Source: Clostridia bacterium
Lineage (GTDB): Bacteria; Bacillota; Clostridia; Oscillospirales; CAG-272
NCBI GenBank assembly: GCA_017411805.1
Contig: JAFQPI010000035.1
Span: 1 to 63,196, forward strand
DNA: 63,196 nt
Direction of reading: 5' to 3'
Of the stretch, positions 1-8,332 are shown piece after piece. The notes below the pieces were generated by a model, which was given only the letters and a program-made list of their open reading frames with translations, was not told the origin of the DNA and ran no database searches. Every line of letters begins with the position of its first letter. The stretch's first letter is position 1. The position numbers were made by a program, and so were the translations under genes.

Positions 1-151
1 CGCGGGGGAGCGGTGGAAGGAGAACGCGATTGAACTTCTATGTGTTTTTCGTGCAAGATTCGGGCGGAGAGTGATGGTGTACGGCTTTCCGAAAATCTTA
101 CCGAATACATTCCTCATAGAAAACTTAAATGAGCCAGCCCCGTCTTTTTAA
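1..151 (+). other. possible 3' end of a gene entering from the left
   Basis: Frame 2 is open from the window edge to a TAA at 149-151, giving 49 residues ending EPAPSF, and it abuts the convergent stop at 152. A second frame is also open to a TGA at 72-74. Codon use is not clearly like the neighbours, so this may be non-coding. No family recognised. Confidence 0.25.
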
Positions 152-1765
152 TTAATTATCCTTGTTTTTGTTTTTACAGCAGAACCATATACCAACGGTC
201 AGAGCGGTAAATACCGCGGAAAGAGAAAGTATTCCGCAGCCGCGGTCTTTGACGGGAGACGTGGTCGGCGTGCTATCGGCAGTACCTTCGGTAGTTTCCG
301 CCGAGGATTCGGGCGGAGTGATCTCCTCCGTGGTTATCTCCTCCGTATCCGTTGTGTCATCCGCTCTCTCGGCGGTAACCTCCTCCGTAGTATCGGGGGG
401 CAAAAGCTCCGAGGAATAGAGCGCTTTATATACGCAATTCGCAAAAGCATATTCAGAGACGACCGAATCCCATGCGACGAAGCTGTACTTATATACTCCG
501 TCAGATTCTCTTTGCGGGTTTTCGGGGATCTCTATTTTTGTGCCGTGCGTATATTTTCCGCTGAAAATCTCGCGTCCGTCCCAATCGAGGAAGGAAACGG
601 TATATTCATTGATCTGCCACACCGCATAAAGCTCGGCATCGGCATCGGCAGTATATACCGAATCGGGCAGATAAAGGATCTCTCCGTCCTTTTTATCCGA
701 CCATCCGAGGAAAACGTGACCGTCGCGCTCGGGAACGTATGAAATGAGTCCGATATCGTCTCCGGGGCTCCTTTGCAGCGTCACAGTACCACCCTCTCCT
801 CCGTTCGGATCAAGTGTTACCGCATACGATGGCTTCGTATGTATCATGGATATCCAGCCTTGCGATCCGGCATAGTCAATAAGTCCCCAGCCTTGATCAA
901 TTAAAAGGACCTCAACAACGTCCCCTGCCTTAAGCTCGCCGAGAGGATTATCATAAACGCAAACACCCGTGCATACCTTCAGCGTTTCTGCGCTTACGAG
1001 CACTTTTCCGGGATGTCTTGTATCGTCGCGAAGCGGGAAATTATAATTAGTTCCCTCGTATACCTTATAATTCGGCACGGCGTATCCGACGACCTTTTCG
1101 CTGTTTCTGGGATACTTTTTCTGGCATACGCTATAATAATCCGTATTTCCCTCGATAGTATAAACGTATTCCTCATCCGCGCCGACGACCAGACCGACGT
1201 GGCTGGCAAAGAATCCCTGCGCCGCATACTCGGGCTTATTAAAGAAAATGATATCACCCGCGATCGGGGTATATCCGCTCGACGCCTCCTTGAACATTTT
1301 CAGACGTCGGCATTTTCTGACGGTATCCGAGCAGGCAATAAACGTCTCCATTGTTGCATCGGGTACTCTCGCCTGACGCAGACACCAGGAAACGAACATC
1401 GCGCACCAGGAATAACCGTAGCTGTTACCGTTGCCCGAGCCGTCATTGAGCTTTCCGTACAGGCGGTTATACTCGGCATAATTCTTGTAGCCGTCAAGGT
1501 TCATTCCATGCATATCCTCGTCGCTCGAGCCCTCGTGATATCCGTACTGAGTCAGCGCGATGGATACAACGTCGTATCTTTCGTCGCCCGTAAGGATATA
1601 TTCCTCAAGCGCCGCATAATACTTACTTGATTTATATTCTTTGCTTACCTGATACGTAGGACTTACGGCATACGAATCGAGTGACAGAAGCGACACCGTT
1701 CCGATAAGCATCACCATAGCCAAGCCCATACATAATAATTTTTTAACGATACCGAAGATCGGCAT
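152..1765 (-). CDS. secreted CHAP-domain amidase with InlB repeats
   Basis: Likely cell-surface peptidoglycan hydrolase of 537 residues. A hydrophobic signal peptide occupies about residues 9-33. A CHAP-type cysteine peptidase/amidase domain follows (about 60-235), with the catalytic Cys in YSWCAMFVSWC and the His in SHVGLVVG. Next come an SH3-like segment (about 255-310), an InlB B-type repeat with the LDPNGG and FLGWSDK signatures (about 317-385) and a second similar repeat. A Thr/Glu-rich linker leads to a C-terminal GCG motif, a membrane span and a Lys-rich tail (KNKNKDN). ATG at 1765 follows GGAGG. The fold and motifs support cell-wall cleavage during growth or remodelling; the substrate bond is not shown by sequence. 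Single gene, convergent with whatever ends at the left edge. Confidence 0.85.
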   Translation of the reverse strand: MPIFGIVKKLLCMGLAMVMLIGTVSLLSLDSYAVSPTYQVSKEYKSSKYYAALEEYILTGDERYDVVSIALTQYGYHEGSSDEDMHGMNLDGYKNYAEYNRLYGKLNDGSGNGNSYGYSWCAMFVSWCLRQARVPDATMETFIACSDTVRKCRRLKMFKEASSGYTPIAGDIIFFNKPEYAAQGFFASHVGLVVGADEEYVYTIEGNTDYYSVCQKKYPRNSEKVVGYAVPNYKVYEGTNYNFPLRDDTRHPGKVLVSAETLKVCTGVCVYDNPLGELKAGDVVEVLLIDQGWGLIDYAGSQGWISMIHTKPSYAVTLDPNGGEGGTVTLQRSPGDDIGLISYVPERDGHVFLGWSDKKDGEILYLPDSVYTADADAELYAVWQINEYTVSFLDWDGREIFSGKYTHGTKIEIPENPQRESDGVYKYSFVAWDSVVSEYAFANCVYKALYSSELLPPDTTEEVTAERADDTTDTEEITTEEITPPESSAETTEGTADSTPTTSPVKDRGCGILSLSAVFTALTVGIWFCCKNKNKDN

Positions 1766-1830
1766 TTTTATCCTCCAAAAATCTAATACGTATATTATAT
1801 CAAAGACTAAAGAAAAAATAAATACGAAAT
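1763..1830 (-). promoter_or_regulatory. promoter and RBS of the CHAP amidase gene
   Basis: On the minus strand a perfect TATAAT lies at 1799-1794, about 30 bp before the ATG, with only a weak T-rich -35 upstream. GGAGGATAAAAATG decides the start. Confidence 0.5.
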
Positions 1831-1849
1831 TATTAATATTTTATCGCAA

Positions 1850-1892
1850 GAAGCCGAACCCCTCCGAAAAAATATGGAAGAGCTCGGCTTTT
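1850..1892 (-). terminator. putative terminator after the SLH-amidase pair
   Basis: AAGCCGA and TCGGCTT pair across a long A-rich loop just downstream of the stop at 1894. On the plus strand the hairpin is followed by TTTTTT, so it may work better in that direction. Confidence 0.45.
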
Positions 1893-1893
1893 T

Positions 1894-2475
1894 TCACAGA
1901 TCCTCCTCGTTATCCCCGTTTATAAGCCTTTCAAAGCAGGGATAAACGGGAAGCGTTCTCGCGCCGCCGATCGTGAGGGCGCGCTCGGAGGCATTATTGT
2001 AGCTCGAAAGCGGACGGTCAAGCGCATCGTCCGAATGAGCGCAGATATAGATCTCCCCGCTCTCGACCGCCGAAACTATGAGAGTATGGTAAAAATCTCC
2101 CGCCTCGTCGGCAAGCTGTATGACGTCGCCCGGCTGGACACGATCTATCGGTATCGGGAATCCAAAAGGCCCCGTTCCGCCGTTCTCAGCCGCAAATTCG
2201 GGCGCGCCCGTCATAAAATTATAGAAAAACTCCACACTCGTCCAGGCGGGCGCGCGGTTTTCGGGAGAAATAAAATACCATCCGTAGTCGCGCGAGTAAT
2301 TCTGAACGCAGGTACCCGCAAAGATCGCCTGCGAAACGAAATTCGTACAGTCACCGCCGATCCCCGTATAGTCCTCGAAGATCGGATTGCGCTCAAGCGC
2401 CCATCTGCGCGCGTATTCGACCGCCTTTTGCCTGTCGTAAGGAATATAGGTAAACTTCGGCGCGCCGTTATTCAT
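1894..2475 (-). CDS. amidase-like (Amidase_6) protein, no signal peptide
   Basis: A 193-residue protein resembling the Amidase_6 cysteine amidase domain: GGDCTNFVSQ carries the presumed catalytic Cys, FYHTLIVS and AHSDDALDRPLSSY carry conserved His/Asp/Ser positions, as in clostridial spore and cell-wall amidase-like proteins. The ATG at 2475 overlaps the stop of the upstream SLH gene as ATGA, so translation is coupled; a longer frame upstream is only an overlap with that gene. No signal peptide or membrane span is visible, which is odd for a partner of a secreted SLH protein: it may act in the cytoplasm, leave by another route, or use another start. The domain call is good; the substrate is unknown. 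Confidence 0.8.
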   Translation of the reverse strand: MNNGAPKFTYIPYDRQKAVEYARRWALERNPIFEDYTGIGGDCTNFVSQAIFAGTCVQNYSRDYGWYFISPENRAPAWTSVEFFYNFMTGAPEFAAENGGTGPFGFPIPIDRVQPGDVIQLADEAGDFYHTLIVSAVESGEIYICAHSDDALDRPLSSYNNASERALTIGGARTLPVYPCFERLINGDNEEDL

Positions 2476-3773
2476 CTCCCGATACCTCCCGCATTCGCAA
2501 TCTTGATGACACCGCAGAGCATTTCCGCCGCATCTGCGCGGTTCAGAATAGTATTGGAAGTAATATTTCCGCCGCCTACCGAAAATCCCGCACTGCAAAG
2601 CGCGGCGATCTCGTATTTTGCCCAACGAGCCTCACCGAATGATGCCGAAACCTCGACCGCACCCTCGTATTCGATATCAAGCAGACGGGCGGTCATGAAA
2701 GCCGCCTCGGCAATACCAATCTCCTCATCCGGCAAAAAGAGCTGCTCGCCGTTTCTGATCCAACCGTCGGTCAGCCCGAGCCTGTAAGCCATGGCAACGT
2801 ATGGGCGCGCCGAGGCAGAGATCTCGGCATTGTCAGCAAAAACGGTATCTGATGCGCCTACGGGTTCGATCCCCGCCGCGATCAGAAGATTGACGGTAAA
2901 TTCGCTCCTCGTCACGCCGCGATCGGGATAAAAATATTCCTCACCGCCGACAAGTGTACCGCTCATCAGCCCCTCGGATGTGACGATGCGTGCAAAAGTC
3001 TCAGCAGAGCCCGACATATCGGCAAAATCTGCCGCGCCGAAACGGCTGACCGTAACCTTTACCTCAGCCTCGCCCGCATATTCGCCCCATTCGTCGCGCA
3101 CGGTATAGGAAAACGAATCCTTGCCCGTATAGCCCGCCGTCGGACGGTAGATATAACGCCCCGTTTCTCGATCGGAGATCATAACGCTTCCGTGCTTCGG
3201 ATAGGATACTATCTCAAAGACGAGCCCGTCGCCGTCGGGGTCGTTTGCCGCGAGCCTGCCGCCGCACACGCCTCCTTCGGGGACCTTAGCGTAAAGCGCT
3301 GCCGCAGTTGCGCAATCGAGTGTTGGCGCGGTGTTCGTCTCGCCCGATCCGAGAAGGCGCACAAAGCAGGTGTAATCGTAGGGCGCGCCGTCGGCAGAAA
3401 AGCTGAAGCAAGCCGTATCCTCCGCAGGATTACCGCTCGGCATGAAGGATATCCGGTCGAGACTTGAGCCCGAAAGCGTCTGTCCCTCGGGGATCACCAC
3501 GTTTCCGAGAGTAAGCTGACCGACAGATGAATCAGGGCGGCTTGTGATCGTTATCTTATCCGGCTCGTAGCCGACCGCGCGGACGAAATCCTCCTCGGTG
3601 ATAATGACCTCACCGCCCGGCACGCCGGAGACAACCATCTCGCACCGCGCCGCAATCACGCAAAGCCCCGGAGACAGCAGCTCGCTCTCCGCCTCCTCGG
3701 CAAAACCCGATATCGCCAAAAACGCCGTCAACAGCCCAAAACAAATCAAGAAAACAAATAATTTCCTTCGCAT
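2472..3773 (-). CDS. SLH-domain surface protein with Ig-like domain
   Basis: A 433-residue exported protein. The signal peptide is about residues 1-26 (RRKLFVFLICFGLL core, then FAEEAES). A central cadherin/Big_9-like domain (NDPDGDGL, PTAGYTGKDSFSYTV) is followed by about three S-layer homology segments, visible as FADMSGSAETFARIV, FADNAEISASARPYV and an ARWAKYEIAALCSAG-like third copy. SLH domains bind secondary cell-wall polymers, so the protein is probably held at the wall. ATG at 3773 is chosen because AGGTGA lies 5 nt upstream; an upstream ATG at 3800 has no such site. Cotranslated with the amidase-like gene. Confidence 0.8.
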   Translation of the reverse strand: MRRKLFVFLICFGLLTAFLAISGFAEEAESELLSPGLCVIAARCEMVVSGVPGGEVIITEEDFVRAVGYEPDKITITSRPDSSVGQLTLGNVVIPEGQTLSGSSLDRISFMPSGNPAEDTACFSFSADGAPYDYTCFVRLLGSGETNTAPTLDCATAAALYAKVPEGGVCGGRLAANDPDGDGLVFEIVSYPKHGSVMISDRETGRYIYRPTAGYTGKDSFSYTVRDEWGEYAGEAEVKVTVSRFGAADFADMSGSAETFARIVTSEGLMSGTLVGGEEYFYPDRGVTRSEFTVNLLIAAGIEPVGASDTVFADNAEISASARPYVAMAYRLGLTDGWIRNGEQLFLPDEEIGIAEAAFMTARLLDIEYEGAVEVSASFGEARWAKYEIAALCSAGFSVGGGNITSNTILNRADAAEMLCGVIKIANAGGIGR

Positions 3774-3823
3774 AATCTCACCTCGCAAGTTTTTATTCAA
3801 TAATTAATACGGCTGCGGGGTGG

Positions 3824-3874
3824 AAAATATGACAGATTAATTGCTTTGACAACCTGCTTGATATATGTTATAAT
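3824..3874. promoter_or_regulatory. back-to-back promoters sharing one -35
   Basis: Plus strand: TTGACA at 3846-3851, 17 bp, TATAAT at 3869-3874, driving the sigma-fusion gene. Minus strand: TTGTCA at 3852-3847, 17 bp, TATTTT at 3829-3824, driving the SLH gene. The two -35 hexamers are the two strands of TTGACAA, so the promoters should compete for polymerase. Confidence 0.7.
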
Positions 3875-3982
3875 ATTCTTACACAATTTTTCAAAACCTT
3901 CCCAACCTTCAGTCGCTCATCCGACACTAACAGATGAACGTTCAAAAAGTGCCGATTTACGGCAAAGAAAGGAGAACGCGAA

Positions 3983-6900
3983 GTGAATTACAGAAATCAA
4001 AGCGACGAGACTCTCGTCCTGATGACGCTTGCGGGCGAAAAGGAAGCCTTCGAGGAGCTTGTCATACGTCACCGCAACACCGTCATCGCGGCGGCGGCAT
4101 CGGTCACGCACAATCACTTTATGGCAGAGGACGCCTCGCAGGACGCATTCGTCACCGCCTGGATGAAGCTCGACACACTCGCCGAGCCCTCGAAATTCTT
4201 ATCCTGGATCTGCAAGATCGCAATATTCTGCGCTAAGAACACCGTCCGCCGCTACCGTCCCTTTGCACCCATCGAGGACGTTGAAAAATACGCGGACGTC
4301 ACCGACTACGAGCAGGATCCCGCCTCGCTTTACGCGGTCTCCGAGGAAAAGGAAGAGCTTCACCGCACCGTCCTCTCGCTTCCCGAGCGAGTGCGCCGCG
4401 TGATCACTCTTCATTACTTCGAGGAGCTTTCGGTCGCCGAAATCGCCGAGCAGATGAAAATTTCGGTCGGCACCGTCAAATCCCAGCTCCACGAAGGCAG
4501 AAAAAGGCTGAGAAAGGAACTTTGTGCAATGAATGAAAAGGCAAACGATACTCTCGTCGAGAGAGTAATGAAGAAGGTTGAAGAAATCAAGCTTTGGCAG
4601 ATCAGAAATGATAAAAGCGGCTTCGACGCGGTCTACTCGGGCATTCTCGCCGAGGTCGAAGACCTTCCCGAATCAAAGAACAAATACCACGCCCTCGCCG
4701 ACGTCCTCGCGCGCGGCTGGTGGTGGCTCCCCGGCAAAAAGAACGAGACCCTCTTTTCCCGCATCAAGGAAGCCGCGCTGATCGGTAAGAATGACGAAAT
4801 AATGCGCTTCATAATCCTGCGCGAGGGATATAAACAGAGAGAGAGCCGGCGTGCGGATTTCATCCGCAACGAGCAGATCCCCGAGCTTGAACGCGCGGGA
4901 TTTGTCGGCGCACTCGCATTCGCCCACCTCCGCCTCGGATACAGATACCTGATGGATAAGAAATACGATGAAAGCCGAGAGTCTTTCCTGAAGGCGCGCT
5001 CGCTCGTCTGCTCGGATGACATCGTACATTCGCTCTCCTCGAACGCGCTCGTATTCCTTGACAGAATGGCAGAAAGATTCTGGAATACCGGCAAAAGTGA
5101 TTTCTGCATCAACGTCGTTGCAAACAAGCTGAAGATCATCGACGGTAAACCGAGATTCTGGAACAGCGAGGAGATCGGCGTGGGCTGGTTGAATTCGGGC
5201 GCAAATATGGATGGAATGCTTTTCGAGACCGCGGGTGCCTGCGACGGCTTCTTCTTCTCCGATCTTTCGGTCGGCGAGAGCTACACCGCAACCGACGGCT
5301 CGACGCTCACCTATCTTTCCGACAGCGAACGAGCCGAAACTCCCGCGGGCGTTTTCGAAAACTGCCAAGTCTGGGAATCCAAGGTATACAAAAGCTGGTG
5401 CGGAACGATATTTTTCAGGACCTTTTACAAGGAAGGCATCGGAATCGTCAAGTACGAGCGCAGGCTCGACGGCATCACCGACAAGGCTTACCTTACCTCT
5501 TTTGAAATAAAGGGCGGCTCGGGTATCCTTCCTCTCGCAGTCGGCAACAAGTGGGAATACTCGATCGATGCAAGTCCCGAGTATCTCAAAACGCTTAACC
5601 GCTACGAGGTCACGTACACGGACGGCACGAACTTAATTATCTCGGGCTACAATGAAACCGAACGCTTCGGCTACGATGAGTCATCCTGGCTCGAGATGAT
5701 CGAATTCGTCAGAAATAACTATTTCAGGCAGGACGAAAAGGGCAACTTCCGCGTGTGCGATGTTTACCGTCAGATCGATCTGACCGAAAAGCTCGCCGCC
5801 ACTCCTCTCGAAAAGCTTCACAGCCGTGTTGCCGCATCCGTCGCGCGTCGTATTCTTGACACCAATGACACCCTCCACCCCGACACGAAGGTCACGGGAC
5901 ATTGGAATTTTTTCAAGAAATCCGCTCTGCACGAGGCAAACGGCGAATTCAAGCTGACCTACGACAGCCGTTTCTCATTTGAATTGAAGCGCATAGACAG
6001 CGCTGCCGCCGACGGCCTTCTTTTCAACCATATGTACGGCATTTTGCAGGACGCAACCAAAACTCTCTGGTCGGATACCTGGGTAGTCGGCGCGACTCCC
6101 GTTGTAGAATACGACTCCTATGGGGACCGACACATCAGAACTGTCATATCGGTCGAGGACGGCGGAAGTGTCACAACAAAGGCGGGCACGTTTGACAACT
6201 GCCTCAAGCTCTCGCTCAAGATCGACGGTATGACCGAAGGCTTGGCTTACCGCGGCGGAAACAAGGAATATTATTTCGCAGAAGGTATCGGAATCGTCCG
6301 CACCGTCAACGAAATTGCAAGCGGAACCAGGACCGCGATCTACGAGCTTTCTTCCTACGTGGGTACGGGCAAGGGATATATGCCCTTCGAGGACGGACTT
6401 GTACGCTTTTACGAGGCGGTCAACCTCACCGACGGCTACTACGGTGCCGTTGAATACACATATATCCGAAACGAGGACGGCGGGATCAATATTTTCGAGA
6501 ATATGACCGGAATCCGCAATATCCCCGCGCCGACGACGGAATACGAATTTGTCGAGCGCGAGATCATCGAAGACCGCATCTGGGACGAAAAGAAGCTCCC
6601 CGAAGCGCGCCTGCGTAATTCTGCAAACAATCTCCAGCTTATGCTTCACTTCCTTTCCCGAAACGGCAGATATTGGAAGTGCGCTCCGCGCGGAGTAGCG
6701 TGGTGTAAATACCGCATTAAGATGATCGAAAATATGCTCACAAACGAAAACGGCGAGATCGCACCCGCGTGGCTCGGCATTTATGCCGATATGCACCTCA
6801 TCGCCGCGGTTGCCTCCTTCGGTCACAAGACTCCCGAGAAGAAGGAGGAGGGCTACGCGCTTCTCGAGCGTGCCTTTGAGCTTGCGCCGAAGTGGTTCGA

Positions 6901-7180
6901 GATCGCGGACGGCACGCTTCTTGACGTCGGAGACAGCGAGGTCTACGGCGGCATCAAGCTCGAAAAGGGCTCGGAGGGTACTCTGCATCTCCCCGACGGC
7001 ACACGTGAATTCTACGACAGCGCGTGGTTTATCAATCTGATGTCACCCGCGCGCTTCTATAACGCCATGACCGCCAAGAAGGGCTGGGAATGGTTCAACT
7101 CCGTCCGCGATGAGGAGAGATTCAAGGAGTTCGTCAAGCGAGCGAGGGAGATGATGGAGAAGTTTTCAAATGCAAAATGA
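3983..7180 (+). CDS. ECF sigma factor fused to a ~890-residue C-terminal region
   Basis: Residues 1-170 are a recognisable ECF sigma-70 factor: region 2 (about 10-95, including EDASQDAFVTAWMKL) and region 4 with its helix-turn-helix (about 115-170, SVAEIAEQMKISVGTVKSQL). Instead of ending there, as normal ~180-residue ECF factors do, the frame runs on to 1065 residues. The extension has helical, TPR-like sequence (about 205-370) and two related beta-rich modules, each with a G(V/T)F(E/D)NC motif followed by GIGIV (Cys near residues 455 and 735), then further sequence without a recognised family. No membrane segment is seen, so it should be cytoplasmic. GTG start at 3983 with AAAGGAG at 3968-3974. 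It may be a one-piece sensor and sigma factor; that is inference. Confidence 0.8.
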   Translation: MNYRNQSDETLVLMTLAGEKEAFEELVIRHRNTVIAAAASVTHNHFMAEDASQDAFVTAWMKLDTLAEPSKFLSWICKIAIFCAKNTVRRYRPFAPIEDVEKYADVTDYEQDPASLYAVSEEKEELHRTVLSLPERVRRVITLHYFEELSVAEIAEQMKISVGTVKSQLHEGRKRLRKELCAMNEKANDTLVERVMKKVEEIKLWQIRNDKSGFDAVYSGILAEVEDLPESKNKYHALADVLARGWWWLPGKKNETLFSRIKEAALIGKNDEIMRFIILREGYKQRESRRADFIRNEQIPELERAGFVGALAFAHLRLGYRYLMDKKYDESRESFLKARSLVCSDDIVHSLSSNALVFLDRMAERFWNTGKSDFCINVVANKLKIIDGKPRFWNSEEIGVGWLNSGANMDGMLFETAGACDGFFFSDLSVGESYTATDGSTLTYLSDSERAETPAGVFENCQVWESKVYKSWCGTIFFRTFYKEGIGIVKYERRLDGITDKAYLTSFEIKGGSGILPLAVGNKWEYSIDASPEYLKTLNRYEVTYTDGTNLIISGYNETERFGYDESSWLEMIEFVRNNYFRQDEKGNFRVCDVYRQIDLTEKLAATPLEKLHSRVAASVARRILDTNDTLHPDTKVTGHWNFFKKSALHEANGEFKLTYDSRFSFELKRIDSAAADGLLFNHMYGILQDATKTLWSDTWVVGATPVVEYDSYGDRHIRTVISVEDGGSVTTKAGTFDNCLKLSLKIDGMTEGLAYRGGNKEYYFAEGIGIVRTVNEIASGTRTAIYELSSYVGTGKGYMPFEDGLVRFYEAVNLTDGYYGAVEYTYIRNEDGGINIFENMTGIRNIPAPTTEYEFVEREIIEDRIWDEKKLPEARLRNSANNLQLMLHFLSRNGRYWKCAPRGVAWCKYRIKMIENMLTNENGEIAPAWLGIYADMHLIAAVASFGHKTPEKKEEGYALLERAFELAPKWFEIADGTLLDVGDSEVYGGIKLEKGSEGTLHLPDGTREFYDSAWFINLMSPARFYNAMTAKKGWEWFNSVRDEERFKEFVKRAREMMEKFSNAK

Positions 7181-7194
7181 TAAATGCAAAATTG
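7168..7194 (+). repeat. TGCAAAA heptamer run over a stop codon
   Basis: Two AAATGCAAAAT copies; the first supplies the last codons and TGA stop (7178-7180) of the sigma-fusion gene, giving a C terminus SNAK. Member of the heptamer family seen at several other gene ends. Confidence 0.6.
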
Positions 7195-7215
7195 AATAAC
7201 AACTCATAAAACAGC

Positions 7216-7252
7216 AAAACGAGTCGACGGCAGTCGACTCGTTTTGTTGTTA
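7216..7252 (+). terminator. rho-independent terminator of the sigma-fusion gene
   Basis: AAAACGAGTCGAC and GTCGACTCGTTTT pair with a GGCA loop (7216-7245), followed by a T-rich tract. Confidence 0.75.
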
Positions 7253-7265
7253 TTAATAACAAAAA

Positions 7266-7300
7266 TGATTATTTATTCATTTTTCTCGCAAAAATATTCA
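7266..7300 (+). promoter_or_regulatory. pair of ArgR operators (ARG boxes) before argC
   Basis: TGATTATTTATTCA at 7266-7279 matches the consensus TGAATWWWWATTCA at 13 of 14 positions. A second box ending in ATATTCA (7287-7300) matches 11 of 14. Their centres are 21 bp apart, two helical turns, as in known ArgR operator pairs. They end 10 bp before the -35. Confidence 0.65.
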
Positions 7301-7309
7301 CCAAACCTA

Positions 7310-7338
7310 TTGACCTTTATAGAATTTTGTAGTATAAT
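7310..7338 (+). promoter_or_regulatory. argC promoter
   Basis: TTGACC at 7310-7315 and TATAAT at 7333-7338 with a 17 bp spacer, 50 bp before the argC start. Confidence 0.75.
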
Positions 7339-7387
7339 ATGTAACATATTTATAATGAGACAGTATTTCTTTTTGGAGACCAAACGT

Positions 7388-8332
7388 ATGAAAAAAGTAT
7401 TCATTGACGGACAAGCGGGGACGACGGGGCTTCGCATCAACGAGCGTCTTTCGGGGCGCGATGACATCGAGCTGATCACTCTTCCCGAAGAGCTTCGTAA
7501 GGATGAGGCTGCGCGGAGCGAGGCGATCTCATCCTCAGACGTGACCTTCCTCTGCCTTCCCGACGACGCAGCGCGCGAGGCTGTTACGCTTTGCCGCAAT
7601 CCCGAAACCGTTATAATAGATTGCTCGACCGCCCACCGCACAAGCCCCGACTGGGCTTACGGTTTTCCCGAGCTTTCGCCCGAGCACGAGGCTAAGATAA
7701 AAGCCTCGAAACGAATCGCAAATCCCGGCTGTCATGCAAGCGGCGCGATCGCGATCCTCTACCCCCTCGTATCGCGCGGAATCCTTGACGCCGCCTATCC
7801 TTTCGCCATCCACAGCCTGACGGGTTATTCGGGCGGAGGTAAGAAAATGATCGCAGATTACGAGGCTGCGGGTCGCGACGTAAAATTCGACTCGCCTTGC
7901 CAATACGCGCTTACGGCTCAGCACAAGCATCTCCCCGAGATCAAGTCGGTCTGCGGACTTGATTTTGCTCCCGCGTTCAACCCGATCGTTTCGGATTTCT
8001 ACTCGGGAATGTGCGTCTGCGTGCCCATCCAGATGAGGCTCGCCAAGAAGCCCTTGAGCGTTGCCGAGGTGCACGCTCTCTACTCGGAGCACTACGCGGA
8101 CAGCGCGCTCATCTCTGTCGCTCCCCTCTGTGAGAAGGGCACGGCGGACGGGCTGATCTACTCAAACACCCTCTCGGGACGCGATTCGATGCAGCTGATC
8201 GTCTCGGGAAATGAATACACGGTGAATATTTATTCATTATTCTGCAACCTCGGAAAGGGCGCATCGGGCGCCGCTATCCAGAATATGAACATCGCAATCG
8301 GGCAGGACCCCGTGAAAGGACTCGAATTATGA
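7388..8332 (+). CDS. argC: N-acetyl-gamma-glutamyl-phosphate reductase, short type
   Basis: Catalyses the NADPH-dependent reduction of N-acetylglutamyl-5-phosphate to the semialdehyde in arginine synthesis. The 314-residue protein is of the shorter ArgC class (type 2): N-terminal nucleotide-binding motif FIDGQAGTTGLRI and the catalytic Cys at about residue 115 in NPGCHASGA; HSLTGYSGGGK and an FxPxV-like segment follow. ATG at 7388 is 9 nt after GGAG; upstream in-frame sequence crosses the promoter and is not coding. First gene of argCJB; its last codons overlap argJ as ATGA. A perfect ARG box lies inside the gene near its 3' end (8223-8236). Confidence 0.93.
   Translation: MKKVFIDGQAGTTGLRINERLSGRDDIELITLPEELRKDEAARSEAISSSDVTFLCLPDDAAREAVTLCRNPETVIIDCSTAHRTSPDWAYGFPELSPEHEAKIKASKRIANPGCHASGAIAILYPLVSRGILDAAYPFAIHSLTGYSGGGKKMIADYEAAGRDVKFDSPCQYALTAQHKHLPEIKSVCGLDFAPAFNPIVSDFYSGMCVCVPIQMRLAKKPLSVAEVHALYSEHYADSALISVAPLCEKGTADGLIYSNTLSGRDSMQLIVSGNEYTVNIYSLFCNLGKGASGAAIQNMNIAIGQDPVKGLEL
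8223..8236 (+). promoter_or_regulatory. ARG box inside argC
   Basis: TGAATATTTATTCA matches the ArgR consensus at all 14 positions, within codons for VNIYS. Intragenic ArgR sites are known in Bacillus argC; function here is inference. Confidence 0.5.

Noticed and set aside
2476-2625. Longer start for the amidase-like gene
   Set aside because: The extension (residues RRALQCGIFGRRRK and so on) is an overlap frame of the SLH gene, without RBS; the ATGA overlap at 2475 is a better start.
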